From the NCBI GenBank assembly GCA_005765155.1, contig VCCP01000007.1, forward strand, positions 1 through 64,000: a stretch of 64,000 nt of DNA. The letters are read 5' to 3'. The first letter of the stretch is position 1. The number at the start of each line of letters is the position of its first letter. The notes under the pieces are model-generated. The model was not told the origin of the DNA, made no database searches, and was given only the letters and a program-made list of their open reading frames with translations. The DNA comes from Zelopaecilomyces penicillatus. Its lineage: Eukaryota; Ascomycota; Sordariomycetes; Hypocreales; Pseudodiploosporaceae. Positions 1 through 12,204 of the stretch are shown here, one piece after another. The position numbers and the translations under genes are program-made.

Positions 1-57
1 TTCATCAAAATAATGACAGGCCCAGCATTCTGTCCATGTGAACATACATCTCAATCA

Positions 58-2038
58 TTAGCCAAGCCTACCTTCAGCTTTAGCATCTAGGTGGCTATTA
101 GTTCTTTGCTTTAAGAATCAACTCAGATAAGATCGTTTATGAAGAACTCACCTCTAACTTGCTCAAATACTTTGAGCATCTTACGGCGGGCTCCCAGAGC
201 GTTAACGCCTCGTTCTTCTAACGCCTTATCATCTAGCTCAACGAGATCGATCCATTGTATGTCCTTTAGATTATCTGTGTACTTGTGCAATCGAAGGCTG
301 CGAAGCCAACTCGGAATGTCCTGGAGCAATGTCGGATCTGTAGGATCCTCAGGAGGTTTCGAACTCCCCCTTCGTCCCCTAGGTGAACGGCCTCTTGCCA
401 TGTCTGAATGATCAGACAGATAGCCCTCGTGTCCACTGAGTCCAAGCTGTCCCATATTAATAGCTGAAATGCCATTATTCATCAGAGCCGAGGAACTATC
501 GTATGCACTGAGAAAGCCGTTGTGTTGAGGAGATGTAAATTGTGGGACGGATCCGAACCCCGTTTGCATTGAAACACCTGGTGAGCTTGGACGGGACCGC
601 TGGCCAACTAAGCCTAACGTTTGCTGAGCCTGAATTGCCATGATTTGATCTCGATTCAGGACCTGCCCATGTTCGTTGATCATAACCACATTGGTGCTTG
701 GAAGATTTATATTTTGTGATGGAGGCGACATATGACCATGACCGGTCCCCGCAGCATCATTAGATCGTGCTCGTCGATACTTTCGAACATCGTCTAATGC
801 AAATCGATTGTTAACAGTCGATAGCGCGGCGAGTTTCATTGCAGTGGCATTGGCGACCATATCGGCCTGTGTGCCACTAGAGTTGCCGGTGTTGAACGTA
901 GATGTCATAGGAGTGTTAACCATTGAAGCCCAGTTGCCACTGCTGGGATTGTAGGGAGAAAGGAGGGGAAGATCCATTGAATTCTTTTCTCGTGTAAGTG
1001 TCGTATTTAGAATTGTCGAGCTACTAGTTATTTGTGGCCGCGGTGATCTGAGGCCGCCTGCCGGGGGAGGTTGAACAAACTGCCCCATTGGCGTCTGAGC
1101 ACCCACAGTCTTGGACGAAGATCCTTGGTCGCCACCGCTACTGCTCCCCCAGGGTGATGCTGATGTAGTAGCGCCGGTCTCACGAGATTCCTGGTGCCCT
1201 GTTAATCCAGAGCCCCCATTGAAGTACGAGGATCAATAGCAACGCTATTGCGATTTGATGAAGGCGGATTCCCTGTTTGCTGAGTAAATTTTGCCTTTTC
1301 AGTAGCAATCGCGGCAGCCGCGTCGGGAAACATAGCATTAATTGTGGAGGGATCGAGTCCCGAAAGCCGCTTGGACGTGGTTACAATAGAGTTGCGGTTA
1401 AAGGAACTTCTGGCTGGGTCCACGTTGAGCTTGTTCATAGCATCGTTGAGGCGACTAGACATAGGATCTGCGGCCAAAACTGAGTAATTGGCCTTCACAC
1501 ATCCCCCTCTAGTTGACTTACCTTTGTCGAACGTTGCGGGCGAAAGGACGCCGGACAAGGGATGATTCTTGCCCATCTGCTGGAGAACTTGAATAAAGAA
1601 ACGTATCTGAACTTGGGTGGTTTGCTGCAGTAGAGCATACAAAGCGGCAGTACGCTCAGCCTCGCTGAGAACACGAAACCACTGTTCTATTGCGCTGAGC
1701 TCATCTTTGAAATCTTGGTCTAAGGTGGCAGCAGCCATCTCCTCCAGCGTTGTCTCATATTGATCGATGTCCGCAATCCACTGCTGAGCAATTTTGTCTT
1801 GAGTATCAGTATCCAAACTAGCCGTGCCATGACTTTGCTGAGATTGCCCATAAAAGTCCGACGAAGGTCGAATGCGATTGGGAGATGGGCCCGATATGGA
1901 GGTCATATCAGCAGAAGCACGAAGTGAACTTCCTGAGCCGATAGCTCGGGAAGAAGGCGGCCTAAGAGACGAGGCGACATTTGCTTCGGGGGTGCTATTG
2001 CGATTTCCGACAGCGTGGCTGCCAGACATATTGAGCAT
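58..2038 (-). CDS. vts1: Vts1-like SAM-domain RNA-binding protein, 4 exons
   Basis: Model: exons 2038-1522, 1467-1228, 1159-152 and 86-58, giving 597 aa. Vts1/Smaug proteins bind hairpin loops of the CNGG type in mRNAs and promote deadenylation and decay. A conserved helical block (about residues 79-160, around ADIDQYETTLEEM and FFIQVLQQMGKNHPL) is followed by a long Ser/Pro/Asn-rich linker and a C-terminal SAM domain (about 532-588) with IPSWLRSLRLHKY and GVNALGARRKMLKVF, the typical Vts1 form. Introns: 1521-1468 (GTAAGT...CAG, 54 nt, no in-frame stop, so it hides inside an open frame; removal gives ATFDK-DPMSSRL), 1227-1160 (GTACTT...CAG, needed to join two frames, the weakest point), 151-87 (GTGAGT...TAG, branch CTAAT). 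The last exon adds only DAKAEGRLG. The start ATG at 2038 has A at -3; a second ATG lies three codons in. Family assignment is certain, the middle junction is not. Confidence 0.9.
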
Positions 2039-2880
2039 TATTTTGACCGGTGGAGAAGTTGGAGATGAAAGATGGTTGGATTTTGGTACGGGCCCAAACG
2101 TAGTAATGCAAATATGGCAAGGGGTGAGTGAAGACTGTCACAACAAATGATGGCGAACTCCTGCAGCAACCAGCTGACCTCAAAGGAGTTGGGGTAAGAA
2201 CAGGAGTAGGGCGGTAAAGCTATAGCATGTTCTCCAGGGTGGGCTGAGGTTGAACCTAAAGAAGCATCAGTTCAAGTCTTGCAGTAAACTGCTTACTTCC
2301 AGATTTCTGAACGTACTTTTAAGGCTCCTAAGATAACGTTAGATGGCATTCGATGCAGGTACCTTTCAGCGCAGAACAGGGCAAACTCTCGCGAGGAAGA
2401 AGTGGCATCTGCCTCCGGGCAGGCAAAATGAGTGTGGAGCGTTTCTGCCTCTGTTGATTCGGACCTGGGTCTCAACGAACAGCTACGAGAAATAAAGCGT
2501 TTGGCACCAACGGATGGAAACTTAATATGGTGGAATACGAAGTCATTGGAATAAACTGCTACCTGGTCTTAGGTCAGGATATTCTCAAGGATCGTATTAC
2601 CTAAGGGTGGCATGTACTCTGGGGATGCCTACCTGCAGCTACCTGGGTGTGCACAGCCGCACGTGACTTTTGGCACCGGTGCACGCTGTGAAAAGCGTGT
2701 GTGGTTGCTGCATAGGTACCTACACACGTTGCTCAATACCAGGGCTCATCTGGTACTTAGGTACCTCAAGATAGCTTCACCCAGCGTGTTGATAATGAAC
2801 TATATTCATTCAACTGACAGTTACATGGCGGCAAGGTCAAGATTAGAAGTCAAACATGTTCGAGATGCATTAAGACATTT
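2039..2880. promoter_or_regulatory. Gene-free upstream region of vts1
   Basis: About 840 bases of normal composition between the vts1 start and the first AT-rich tract. I see no conserved protein in any frame; the open frame at 2612-2917 runs into the AT-rich tract and resembles nothing I know. The stretch should hold the vts1 promoter and 5' UTR. Between about 2350 and 2770 there is a cluster of TACCTAAG/AGGTACCT-type motifs (near 2355, 2572, 2598, 2630, 2640, 2714, 2757), a kind of low-complexity motif often seen in fungal intergenic DNA; function unknown. Confidence 0.5.
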
Positions 2881-3692
2881 ATTGATTCTATATCTTTATA
2901 TAATTATAGTATATTAATAATAAAAATTCTTTCTTTAAAAGATATATTAATTTTTTTTTTTATAATCTTTAAATATTAATTTATTTAATTTATATACTTT
3001 ATAATAATTTTAAATAATTATAATTTAATTTATAATTATTAAAATTAAGATTTTAAAAATATTATAAAAGGTTTTATATTATAAAATAATATTATAATAA
3101 TATTATTTATATAATAATTTATAACACTTTAAATAATATTTTAATTTAATTTATATAATTTATAAATATTATAAATAATTATTATAAAATAAAAAAAAAT
3201 TTATGAATTATTAAAATTAATATTTATAATTAATTTATATTATTAATTATAATTTTTAATATTATTTATAATATATTTAAAAAAGCTTATATTTTTTTAA
3301 ATAATCTTTTAAAAATAAAATCTTTTAATTAATCTATTAATTATAAAATAATTATTATATAAATTATTATATAAATTATTATTTAATTTAAAATTTTAAT
3401 TATTTTAATTAAAATTATATTATATTTTTAATAAATATAATTATTAAAATTATTAAAGATTTATTTATAATAATTTAAATTATATTATAAGCTTTTAAAT
3501 TAAAATATATTATTTTAAAAAAATATAAATATTTATTCTTTTTTAATTCTTTATTTTAAATATCTTTATAAATTATAATAATAATTAATAATAATAAAAT
3601 CTTAATAATAGCTTTAATTTTAATTAATTAATTAATAAAATTAATAAATATATATTATATATTATTTAATATAATATATATTTATTAATAAT
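2881..3692. repeat. Short AT-rich (RIP-like) tract
   Basis: About 810 bases made almost only of A and T, with sharp edges against normal DNA on both sides. No CG, almost no CA or TG. It lies between the divergent genes vts1 and rpl29. No repeat family or coding relic could be recognised; probably a RIP-degraded transposon fragment. Confidence 0.6.
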
Positions 3693-3909
3693 ATCTGCCT
3701 GTATTACTAATAAGCACCACCTTAACGTGCCCCACAAGTAGCCCTTGACCAACGGGTAGATGGGTATTAGTTCGGATATTATATAATCACAGATCTGCGG
3801 TCATCGTATTTGTCCTAGGGCTTAGAGGAGAGTACACGCACAAATCTCTGATACTCTCAGCACTTGGTTGGATTCTTCTTTTCTCATCAACAGCTACCCC
3901 TAAGTAGCC
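3693..3909 (+). promoter_or_regulatory. Promoter and 5' leader of rpl29
   Basis: Normal-composition DNA directly before the rpl29 ATG. It contains a TATA-like TATATAAT (about 3780-3787), a CTAGGGCTTAG stretch at about 3816-3826 that resembles the telomere-like TAGGGTT/Tbf1 box found in ribosomal-protein promoters of many fungi, and a pyrimidine-rich TTCTTCTTTTCTC (about 3873-3885) typical of ribosomal-protein leaders. The functional reading is inference by analogy. All of the promoter must fit in about 220 bases, because AT-rich DNA begins just upstream. Confidence 0.4.
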
Positions 3910-4285
3910 ATGGCGAGTGAGTCGCGTCACATTCCTATTAATATTTCAAGCTTTGATGCTCATATACACCTGCACAGAATCAAAGAACTCGTCCCAGCAC
4001 AACCAGTCCGCGAAAGCGCACCGTAATGGGTCAGTTTCCACCTATAGTTTCATCCAATTTATCCGCATCTCTGACACCCAGACAGAATCAAAAAGCCCAA
4101 GACTTCGAGATATCCTTCGCTGAAAGGCACCGATCCGAAGTTTCGACGGAACCACAGACATGCTCTCCACGGAAACCAGAAAGCTCTTGTAGGTTTATTC
4201 TTTAGTCACACATGAGCTCCAAGCATGCTGGTGCTAATATATGATGCAGAAAGAGCTCAAGGAGGGTAAGCGTGAGACTGCTTGA
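3910..4285 (+). CDS. rpl29: 60S ribosomal protein L29 (eL29), 4 exons
   Basis: Exons 3910-3916, 3978-4029, 4086-4188 and 4250-4285 join in frame to a 65-aa protein, the normal length for fungal eL29 (yeast 59 aa). The product begins MAKSKNSSQHNQ, continues AHRNGIKKPKTSRYPSLKG and DPKFRRNHRHALHG, and ends KELKEGKRETA, matching the family almost end to end. eL29 is a small basic protein of the large subunit that lies on rRNA near the E site. Introns: 3917-3977 (GTGAGT...CACAG, 61 nt), 4030-4085 (GTCAGT...ACAG, 56 nt, CTGAC branch), 4189-4249 (GTAGGT...GCAG, 61 nt, GCTAAT branch). The first coding exon is 7 nt, so no long ORF marks the gene. ATG context is GCCATGG. Residue 14 is Ala where yeast has Lys; otherwise nothing suggests decay. 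Confidence 0.96.
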
Positions 4286-4714
4286 TTCTAAACCGGCTGG
4301 TTCCTTCTTGGAAGTGGAACGTCCTGCTCCATAACCAGGATTGTGAATGCTTTGCACTGGACTCCAGAGCCTGGCAAGGCTATCTCTTTAGATGAGGGAT
4401 TCCTCAGTGAAGAAATTCGCAGCCCAGATAGACTGCATGGCAGATAGACAGGCGGTGCTATTGGCAGCATTAAATCATTGATTGCTTAACATTACGCCTG
4501 AGGATAATAAATTGTGAACTGAAGCAAATTCAACCGTGTGTTAAACGCCTTCCCATTGCCAGAAACATCAGCTGTGTTCAATACAACAGTTACACTGTCT
4601 CATTAAGCACAATTGAAGTATTGATATTTTCATCAGTACTCATAAGGACCTCGGATCCAAGCATCTATCAGCTAATAATAAATTAGAAGACTGGGATCGT
4701 TAAACTATTAATTA
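4286..4714. other. 3' flank of rpl29, no gene seen
   Basis: About 430 bases of normal composition after the rpl29 stop. The minus-strand open frame 4288-4470 has no recognisable motif and is best read as chance. An AATAAA at about 4507-4512 could serve as the poly(A) signal. AT-rich DNA takes over at about 4715. Confidence 0.45.
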
Positions 4715-4856
4715 CCTTTTTAATATAATTAAATGTTTTTATTATATTATAAATAAATATAAAATAACTTTATAAAATATTCAAGATTAATATATTATCT
4801 TTTATTATTTTATATTATTATTATATATAATTTATTTTATTTTTATATATATTTTT

Positions 4857-4911
4857 GTAATTTAATATATATTTTTTTAATTTAATATATTTTTTTTAAT
4901 TTAATATATAA
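4857..4911. repeat. Short tandem repeat, about 20 bp x 3
   Basis: Three successive copies of a TAATTTAATATATATTTTTT-like unit at the left edge of the large AT-rich block. Low-complexity; no function inferred. Confidence 0.5.
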
Positions 4912-5202
4912 TAATATTATATAAAATTATTATAAAACCTTAATAAATTAAGTTTAAATTAAATAGATTATATATAAATAATAAGCCTTATTTTATATTT
5001 TTATATTTTTATATTTTATTATTAAATAAATAGAATTTATATAATTAAATATATATTAAAAATAATACTATAAAAAAGAATTAAATCTGATATTAATTAT
5101 TATTTATATCTTATATTAGCTTTATTATTATTAATAAGATAATAAAAAGGAAATATATTATCTTTATATATAGTTTATTTAATTTAAATTTAATTTATTA
5201 AG

Positions 5203-5519
5203 TATAATATTTAATAAATTCTTAAGGAATAAACCTAATAAAAAGGGTTTATATTAATAGATAAATCAGGGTATTTTAAGTAATATAGTTTATTATATTA
5301 ATAATAGATTATAAAGTATTATAATTAAAGATTAAGTATTAATATAATAAATAATAATAAATAATATAATAATATTAAAACTATATTAATTATTAATTAA
5401 GATTAAATTAAAAGAATAAAAATTAAAGGTATATATATATATTATAAATTATAATTTAAATTATAATCCTTATTAATAGATTATACTTAATATTATAAAT
5501 CTATTTATTAAATTATAAT
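5203..5519 (-). repeat. Left LTR (3' LTR) of the gypsy relic
   Basis: Begins TATAATATTTAATAAATTCTT and is collinear over about 315 bases with 12205-12519, sharing for example AAATAATAATAAATAATATA and AATTAATTAAGATTAAATTA. Differences are mainly A/G and C/T, as expected of two copies mutated independently by RIP. The right edge is vague by a few bases. Confidence 0.7.
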
Positions 5520-8329
5520 ATAATATCTCTTTTTTAAAAGATCTTATTAAGGCCTATAAATATATCTTTCTTTTTCTTTCTCTATATTTATAAATTATAA
5601 TACTTATATTATATTAAATTATTTCTTATAATATTAAATTTTATTAAAAAACTATAATTTTTTTTTAAAAAGATTATTAAATATATTACTTTTATTAATA
5701 GTATTACATATTTTATATTAATTAAGGATATAGATTTTAATAATAAAATAATAAATATATTATATTCTTATTATTTTAAATAAAAAAGTCTTATTATATA
5801 ATAAAATATAATAGCTATTATATAAAATATATAAAATAAGATTACTTTTATAATAATATTTTAATAATATCTTTATATATATAATTTCATTATATAAAAA
5901 TATTTAATTTTTATTAATTTTATTAATAATAAGTTTTTAAAATAATATTATTAATTAAACTTAAAAGAAAAGGAAACTAAAAAAAATATCTTTAATATCT
6001 AGGATTAATTATTTAAATTATAATTATAGCTTTTTTTAGCTTTAAACTATCTATCTTATATTTATAAACTTAAAAAGAAAATTAAAGAATAAAGGCTTTA
6101 AATTAATTTATTAGGATTTAAAAAAGTTAGATATTAAAAACAAAATTAATCTAGTTTTTATCTTAAAGATATATAAATATTATATAATATTAGATTTATA
6201 GTTTTAGATATTTTAAATAAAATAGATTAATTCTTTTCAAGTTTAAATAATAAATTTATTAATTTAGATTTTTTAATTAAATTAATTAATTTTAAAGAAA
6301 TTATTATAATATTAAATAATAATAATTTAAATAATTAATAGGCTTTTATATATTATTTTTAGATTTAAAACCTTTATATTTAATAAAATATTTATTTTAT
6401 TTATTCTTTTATTTAATATTTAATATTATTTCTATTTTTATTCTTTTTTAATTATTTTTATTTATATTATTATATATTCTTTTATATTATTAAATATTTT
6501 ATTTTATATAAAAATAATAAAAATAAGATGTAATTACATATTTTTTAATAATAATAGTTTATAATTAATATTAAAAATAGCTTTTTAAATTTTAAATGAT
6601 TTAAGTTTTTTAAAATCTAATTTATTATTTAATTATATTATTATAATATTTAAAGAAGTTTTATTTAATATATAATATAAAAGATATAATATATCTCTTT
6701 CTTTAAAAGTTAATCCCTTTAATCTTTATTAATCTATATTATATTTTATTTTATAATAAATAATTTATAATTTTATATAGAGTTTTTTATATAATTATTA
6801 TATTTATATAATATTAAATATAGCTTTTTTCTATTTGAATCCTTTTAAATATAATAAATAAAATACTTTTAATATAAATCTATAATTAATATATATTAAT
6901 ATTAATTATATTAATTTAGAAATAAATATATTATAAATTAATTATATAATTAAGAGATGTTTTATTTAATTATTTTAATAATAATTAATATAAATATAGA
7001 AGTATTCTTTAATTATTTAATTAATTAATTTATTATATTTATTTATTTATTTATAAATAATAGATAGTATTATATTTATATTTGATCCTAAAATATCTAA
7101 TTAAGTCTTATAAAAATTTAAAGATAAAGATTATTTCTTTATTAAAGATAATTTCTTTTAATAAATTATATAAGTTTATTATTATTCTATTTAAACTATA
7201 AATAAGATCTTTAATTAAGCTTATTTTAAAATAAAATATAAAATATAAAAACTTTATTAATCTTTTTATAATAATTTATATTAAATTATAAAAGATTTTA
7301 TAAAAGATTTTATTAATAAAGATAATTTAATAATAAAATTTAATAATATTAATTTTTATAATTATATAAATATTAATAATAATTATAACTTTTTATATAA
7401 TTTATATCTTATTAATTTAATTTATTTATAAATAATATAATTATTTATTATTTTTTAAATTATTTATTATAATCCTTTAAATCTATAATATTTTCATACT
7501 TATTTTATAATCTTTATAATTCCTTAATAATTATAAATAAGAGATTTATATAATTCTTATATAATAGTTTCTTAAAGTTTTTTAAATATTTAGAGTTTTT
7601 TATTATATTTATAATATTTATCTTTTTATTTTATATCTTTAAATACTTTTAATATATCTTTTAAAAAGTATATTTATTTAATTTATTTTAAGATAAGATT
7701 AATTAAAATAATTTAATATATTATATTTTATTTTATTTATAATATATTTAATTTAGATATTTAAAAGATTTATCCCTTATAGTAAGGCTTTTTATTATTA
7801 TAATTACTTTATTAACTTAAAGTATTTATTTTATTATTCTTAAATGCTTTATAATAAATAACTTTATAATTATAATCTATAAAGATTTTTATATAATAGA
7901 TTTATTATATATTTAACTTTTTTATAATAATAAAATAAAAGATATTCTTATAATTAATAAAAACCTTTATTTAATAATTATTTTTTTATAAATAATATAA
8001 GAATTTATTAAAAGCTTTAATAATAATTATAAACTCTTTATTATAGATTAAATAGTAGTTAAATTCTATTTTATAAAGTTTTTTAAAATAAAAGATAATA
8101 GATTATAATCTATCTTTATTATTTTTATTATTTAATCTATACTTTCATAATATAATTTAAGATATTAATTTTAAGTTTAATAGATTTATTTAGATTATAT
8201 ATTATTAATATAGATTCTTTATAAATTTATTTCTTAAATCCTTTAAATATAATATTTATATTAGATTTTTATAAAGATTTATAATCTTTTTTAATATATA
8301 TAATAAATAATATAATTATTTTATTATAA

Positions 8330-8640
8330 TTATAAATAGATATTTAATAATAATTAATAAAGCCTAAAAACTTTTATATATTTATAATATTTTATAATAT
8401 TAGCTAGTTATATATTATAATAATTTTTATTAATTTTATTTAAATTCTATTTAATAAAAAGATATATCTTAAAAAGATATTTATTTATTTATAAAATTTA
8501 TATTTTTTTAATTTAATAAAAAGATTATTATATTAAAATAATTATAATATCTTATAAATATATTCTTTATACTTTTCTTTTATTTAAAAAAAGATTAAAA
8601 TATTATTTAAATAGATTATTATAAAGATATTTAAATATTC
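8330..8640 (-). pseudogene. Reverse-transcriptase relic (Ty3/gypsy pol)
   Basis: Minus-strand translation shows the catalytic box as IIYLNNILIFF (both Asp codons GAY to AAY), followed by a fragment like the KPEKC.F segment (KLKKYKFYK) and then KFLGFINYYQISIYNYNK, the connection segment of gypsy RT. Frame is broken by stops. Homology is seen directly by motif order; a profile search would be needed for exact limits. Confidence 0.75.
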
Positions 8641-10670
8641 TTAAAGAATATTATTAATTATATATTAAAATATTATAAAGATATTATTAAATACTTAAAG
8701 AATTTAATTTTAATTTTAAAAATAATATTTTATTTATTATCTTTTTTTATTTAAATTAAATTATAAGCTTTTATAAGGTTTAGAATAATAAATTAATTTA
8801 TTTAATATAATTAATTATAAAATTTATTAATTAATAATAAAAGTATTTAATCTTTAATTATAATTATATTTAATTATTTATAATTTATAATTAATTATAA
8901 TTTATTATTCTTTTTTAATATAAATATAATAAAGTATTCTATTTTAAATATAAATATTTTAAATATATCTTTTTTTAAATATTTTATTAAAATACTCTTA
9001 TAATATTTTAAATTCCTTAATATTAAATATATAAATCTTAATAAAAATAGGCTTTGTTTTATATATAATCTAGATTTTATAATCTTATTAATTATATAAA
9101 AGAAGATTTATTTTAAAATCTTTATAAAATAATTTAATATACTTATAATATTCTTTTAATATAAATATAAGTTATTTTCTTTATATTTAAAAATGATTTA
9201 TTTTTAAAATATTCTTATAAGTATTATATTATTATTTTAAAAATAATACTAATCTATTAGATTTATTATTATTAATTATTATATTATTTTCTTATATAAA
9301 CGTTTAATAAAATACCTTTTTTAATAATTATAAAATATATTTTTCTATTTTATCTATTATCATTTAATCTTTATAATCTTTTAAGAATAATATAATATTA
9401 TTTTATTATATTTAATCTATTTTTTAATTAATCTATAAATTGTTCTTAAATAATTAAGGATAGCTTAATATAAGTTTATATTCTTTAATATTTATTATAT
9501 TAAATATAATATTATCTTAATATCCTAAAACTTTAAATTAAAGATAATTAATCTTTTTATTAATTTATTCTTTATTATAAAAGAAAATATTTTCTTTTAA
9601 ATTATATAAGAGATATAATTCTTTTTTATTTTATTATAATAATTATATATAGATTATAGCTATTAATAATATAAAATTATTTATTATTTTATTATCTATT
9701 AAAATATAAAAATAATATTTTATAATTTATATTTTTATTATTAATTTAAGCTTATATATATTTATAATTAAAGAATCTTTTTTAAAGGGTTATATTATAA
9801 CTCTTTTATAAATAGTATTATTTATTTTTTATTATTCTAGATTCTTTAATTTTAATATATTCTTATAAGTTTTTTAATTATTTATAAGTATTTCTTTAAT
9901 TATATAATAATATATAATAATTTCTTTTAAGGGTTTTTTATATCTTTTAAAGTTAAATCCTTATTTTATAAAATCTATAAAGATAATATATATTTATTAT
10001 CCTTTAAAATAATTTCTAATATTTTATAAGATTATAATCTTATTTCTTAGTATTTTCTTTATTATAGATTTTATATTATAAAAGGATTTTATTATTACTA
10101 TAAGTTATATATAATATTTATTAATATCTTTAGATATTTTCTATTAAATATATCTTTTAATATTTAACTTTATATTATTTAATACGTGTTTCTTATAAAT
10201 ATATATTATAATTAAATTCCTTATAATTATATAATTTTTATTTATTTATAATTAATAGCTTAAGGTTTATTATAATCTAATTTAATTTTTTTTTATAGAT
10301 TTTATATTAGATTAATTTATAATTCTTATTTATAGCTCTTTATTAGTATTCTTTTAGTATTCTTAGATATAGTTTAAATATTATAATTTTAAAAGATATA
10401 AAGTATTTAACTTATATCTATTTAAAGAATTAGCTTTTTATATATAGATTTTATTAATATCTTATACTTCTATATATTATAAAAAGAATCTATTTTCTAT
10501 TTTATCTTTTTAATATTTTAAATAAAAGAAATTAATATATAATAATTATTTTATTATATTATATATTAAATATTTAAGGTTTAAGAATATATAGTTATTT
10601 ATATAATTAATATAATTAGTTTTTATTATTAAGGCCTTTTTAAGATAGGTTTTAAGAATAAGAACTTTTT

Positions 10671-10725
10671 ATTCTTTTTTTATTCTTTTTTTATTCTTTT
10701 TTTATTCTTTTTTTATTCTTTTTTA
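10671..10725. repeat. 11-bp tandem repeat (ATTCTTTTTTT)
   Basis: About five copies of ATTCTTTTTTT in a row, inside the gypsy relic. The copies are almost identical, suggesting expansion after the element was mutated. Confidence 0.7.
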
Positions 10726-11696
10726 ATTATTTATTTTTAAATATATTTAATAATTATAATTTAAATATTAATTCTATTTAAATTCTATAATATTTATATA
10801 ACTTTAATTATAGTTTCTTTAAAATATTTATATATAATACTTTTAAATAATAAATATAGTATTATATAATATTATATTATATTAAAGGGTTTATTACCCT
10901 TAGATTTTATTAAAATAGAATCTAAACTTTTATTAATAGTTTTTTTAATTAATATATTTTTATTATTTATAATAAAGATTATTTATTTATTAAGAATTTA
11001 TTTAAATTCTTTTGTTTTATAAATATTTATATTTAATTATTAATCTTATTATATAATATTAAATTAAATTAATATAGTTTATAATATTAATAATTATTAA
11101 GGTATAAGGTATTTATAATTTCTAGATTATTCTTATTCTTATTTTTTTTATTTTATTATGATTAGGATTTATTTATTTATAATTATAATATATATATTTT
11201 ATTATATTTTTAAGATCAATCTTTAATTTTATTTTTATTTAAATTATTAATAATCTTTTATAATATATTCTTTTTTATTATAATTATAATATTTAATCTT
11301 AAATATATTATATTTTTAGATTATATTAAACTTTATTTTTTTAGAGTTTAAAATATATTTATAAATAATAAATTCTTTTTTATATTTATTTTAATTAAAT
11401 TAATATTATAGTTTTTATTTAAAATTATTTTATTTTAATCTTTTAATTCTTTTTTATTTATATTATATAACCTATTTATTATTAATTTTAATAACTATTT
11501 TAATATATTTAATTAAGTTTTTAGGTTTATCTTTCTTAAAAGATTTATTCTTAATCTTTTTTATAAATCTATTATAAAAGTATTTTATTAATATATTATC
11601 TTTCTAAATAATTTATAAGATACTTTATTTAAATTTTAATAAATAATTTAAAATTAATTTATATTAATATAATTATTTAAGTATTTTACTTATAAT

Positions 11697-11755
11697 TATT
11701 TATTTTTTTATTTATTTATTTTTTTATTTATTTATTTTTTTATTTATTTATTTTA
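11697..11755. repeat. T-rich low-complexity repeat
   Basis: Repeated TTTATTTATTTATTTTT-like units, about three copies. Low-complexity sequence within the gypsy relic near its right LTR. Confidence 0.5.
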
Positions 11756-12204
11756 TTTTTAAAATTAAAATAATTTTAGAAAATATATTTAATCTTATTA
11801 TTTTAATCTTTTTTTTAATTATTTATATAATCTATTATAATATATTTAAATTATTTAAAAATAGCTTTTTTTATATATTAAATAATATAAAGGACTTTTA
11901 TAAATTCTTTTTATAATTAATAAAAATAAAATTAATAATAAATCTTAAATTAAATTAAATATATTAAAAGTAATCTAAAGTATTTAATAAAAGATCTTAA
12001 TTTATAAAGTTTAATAACTTTATTAAGATTCTTTTATTTATTTTATAATTTAATTTTAAATTCTATATTTTTTTTATATAAGGCTTAAAGTTTAATAATA
12101 AATAAAATAAGAATTAATTAAATAATATTTATAATAATTAATAAAGTAATTAATAATATTATTTAAGATTATTTTAATAATCTATTAAATAAGAGTTATT
12201 AATA

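Noticed and set aside
2612..2917. 101-aa open frame upstream of vts1
   Set aside because: No recognisable motif, odd composition, and it reads into the AT-rich tract; probably chance.
3917..4123. 68-aa open frame overlapping rpl29
   Set aside because: It starts in rpl29 intron 1 and reads through exon 2 and intron 2 into exon 3; only parts are real eL29 sequence, so it is an intron-retention shadow.
4288..4470. 60-aa minus-strand open frame after rpl29
   Set aside because: No conserved motif and no splice partners; it lies in the rpl29 3' flank.
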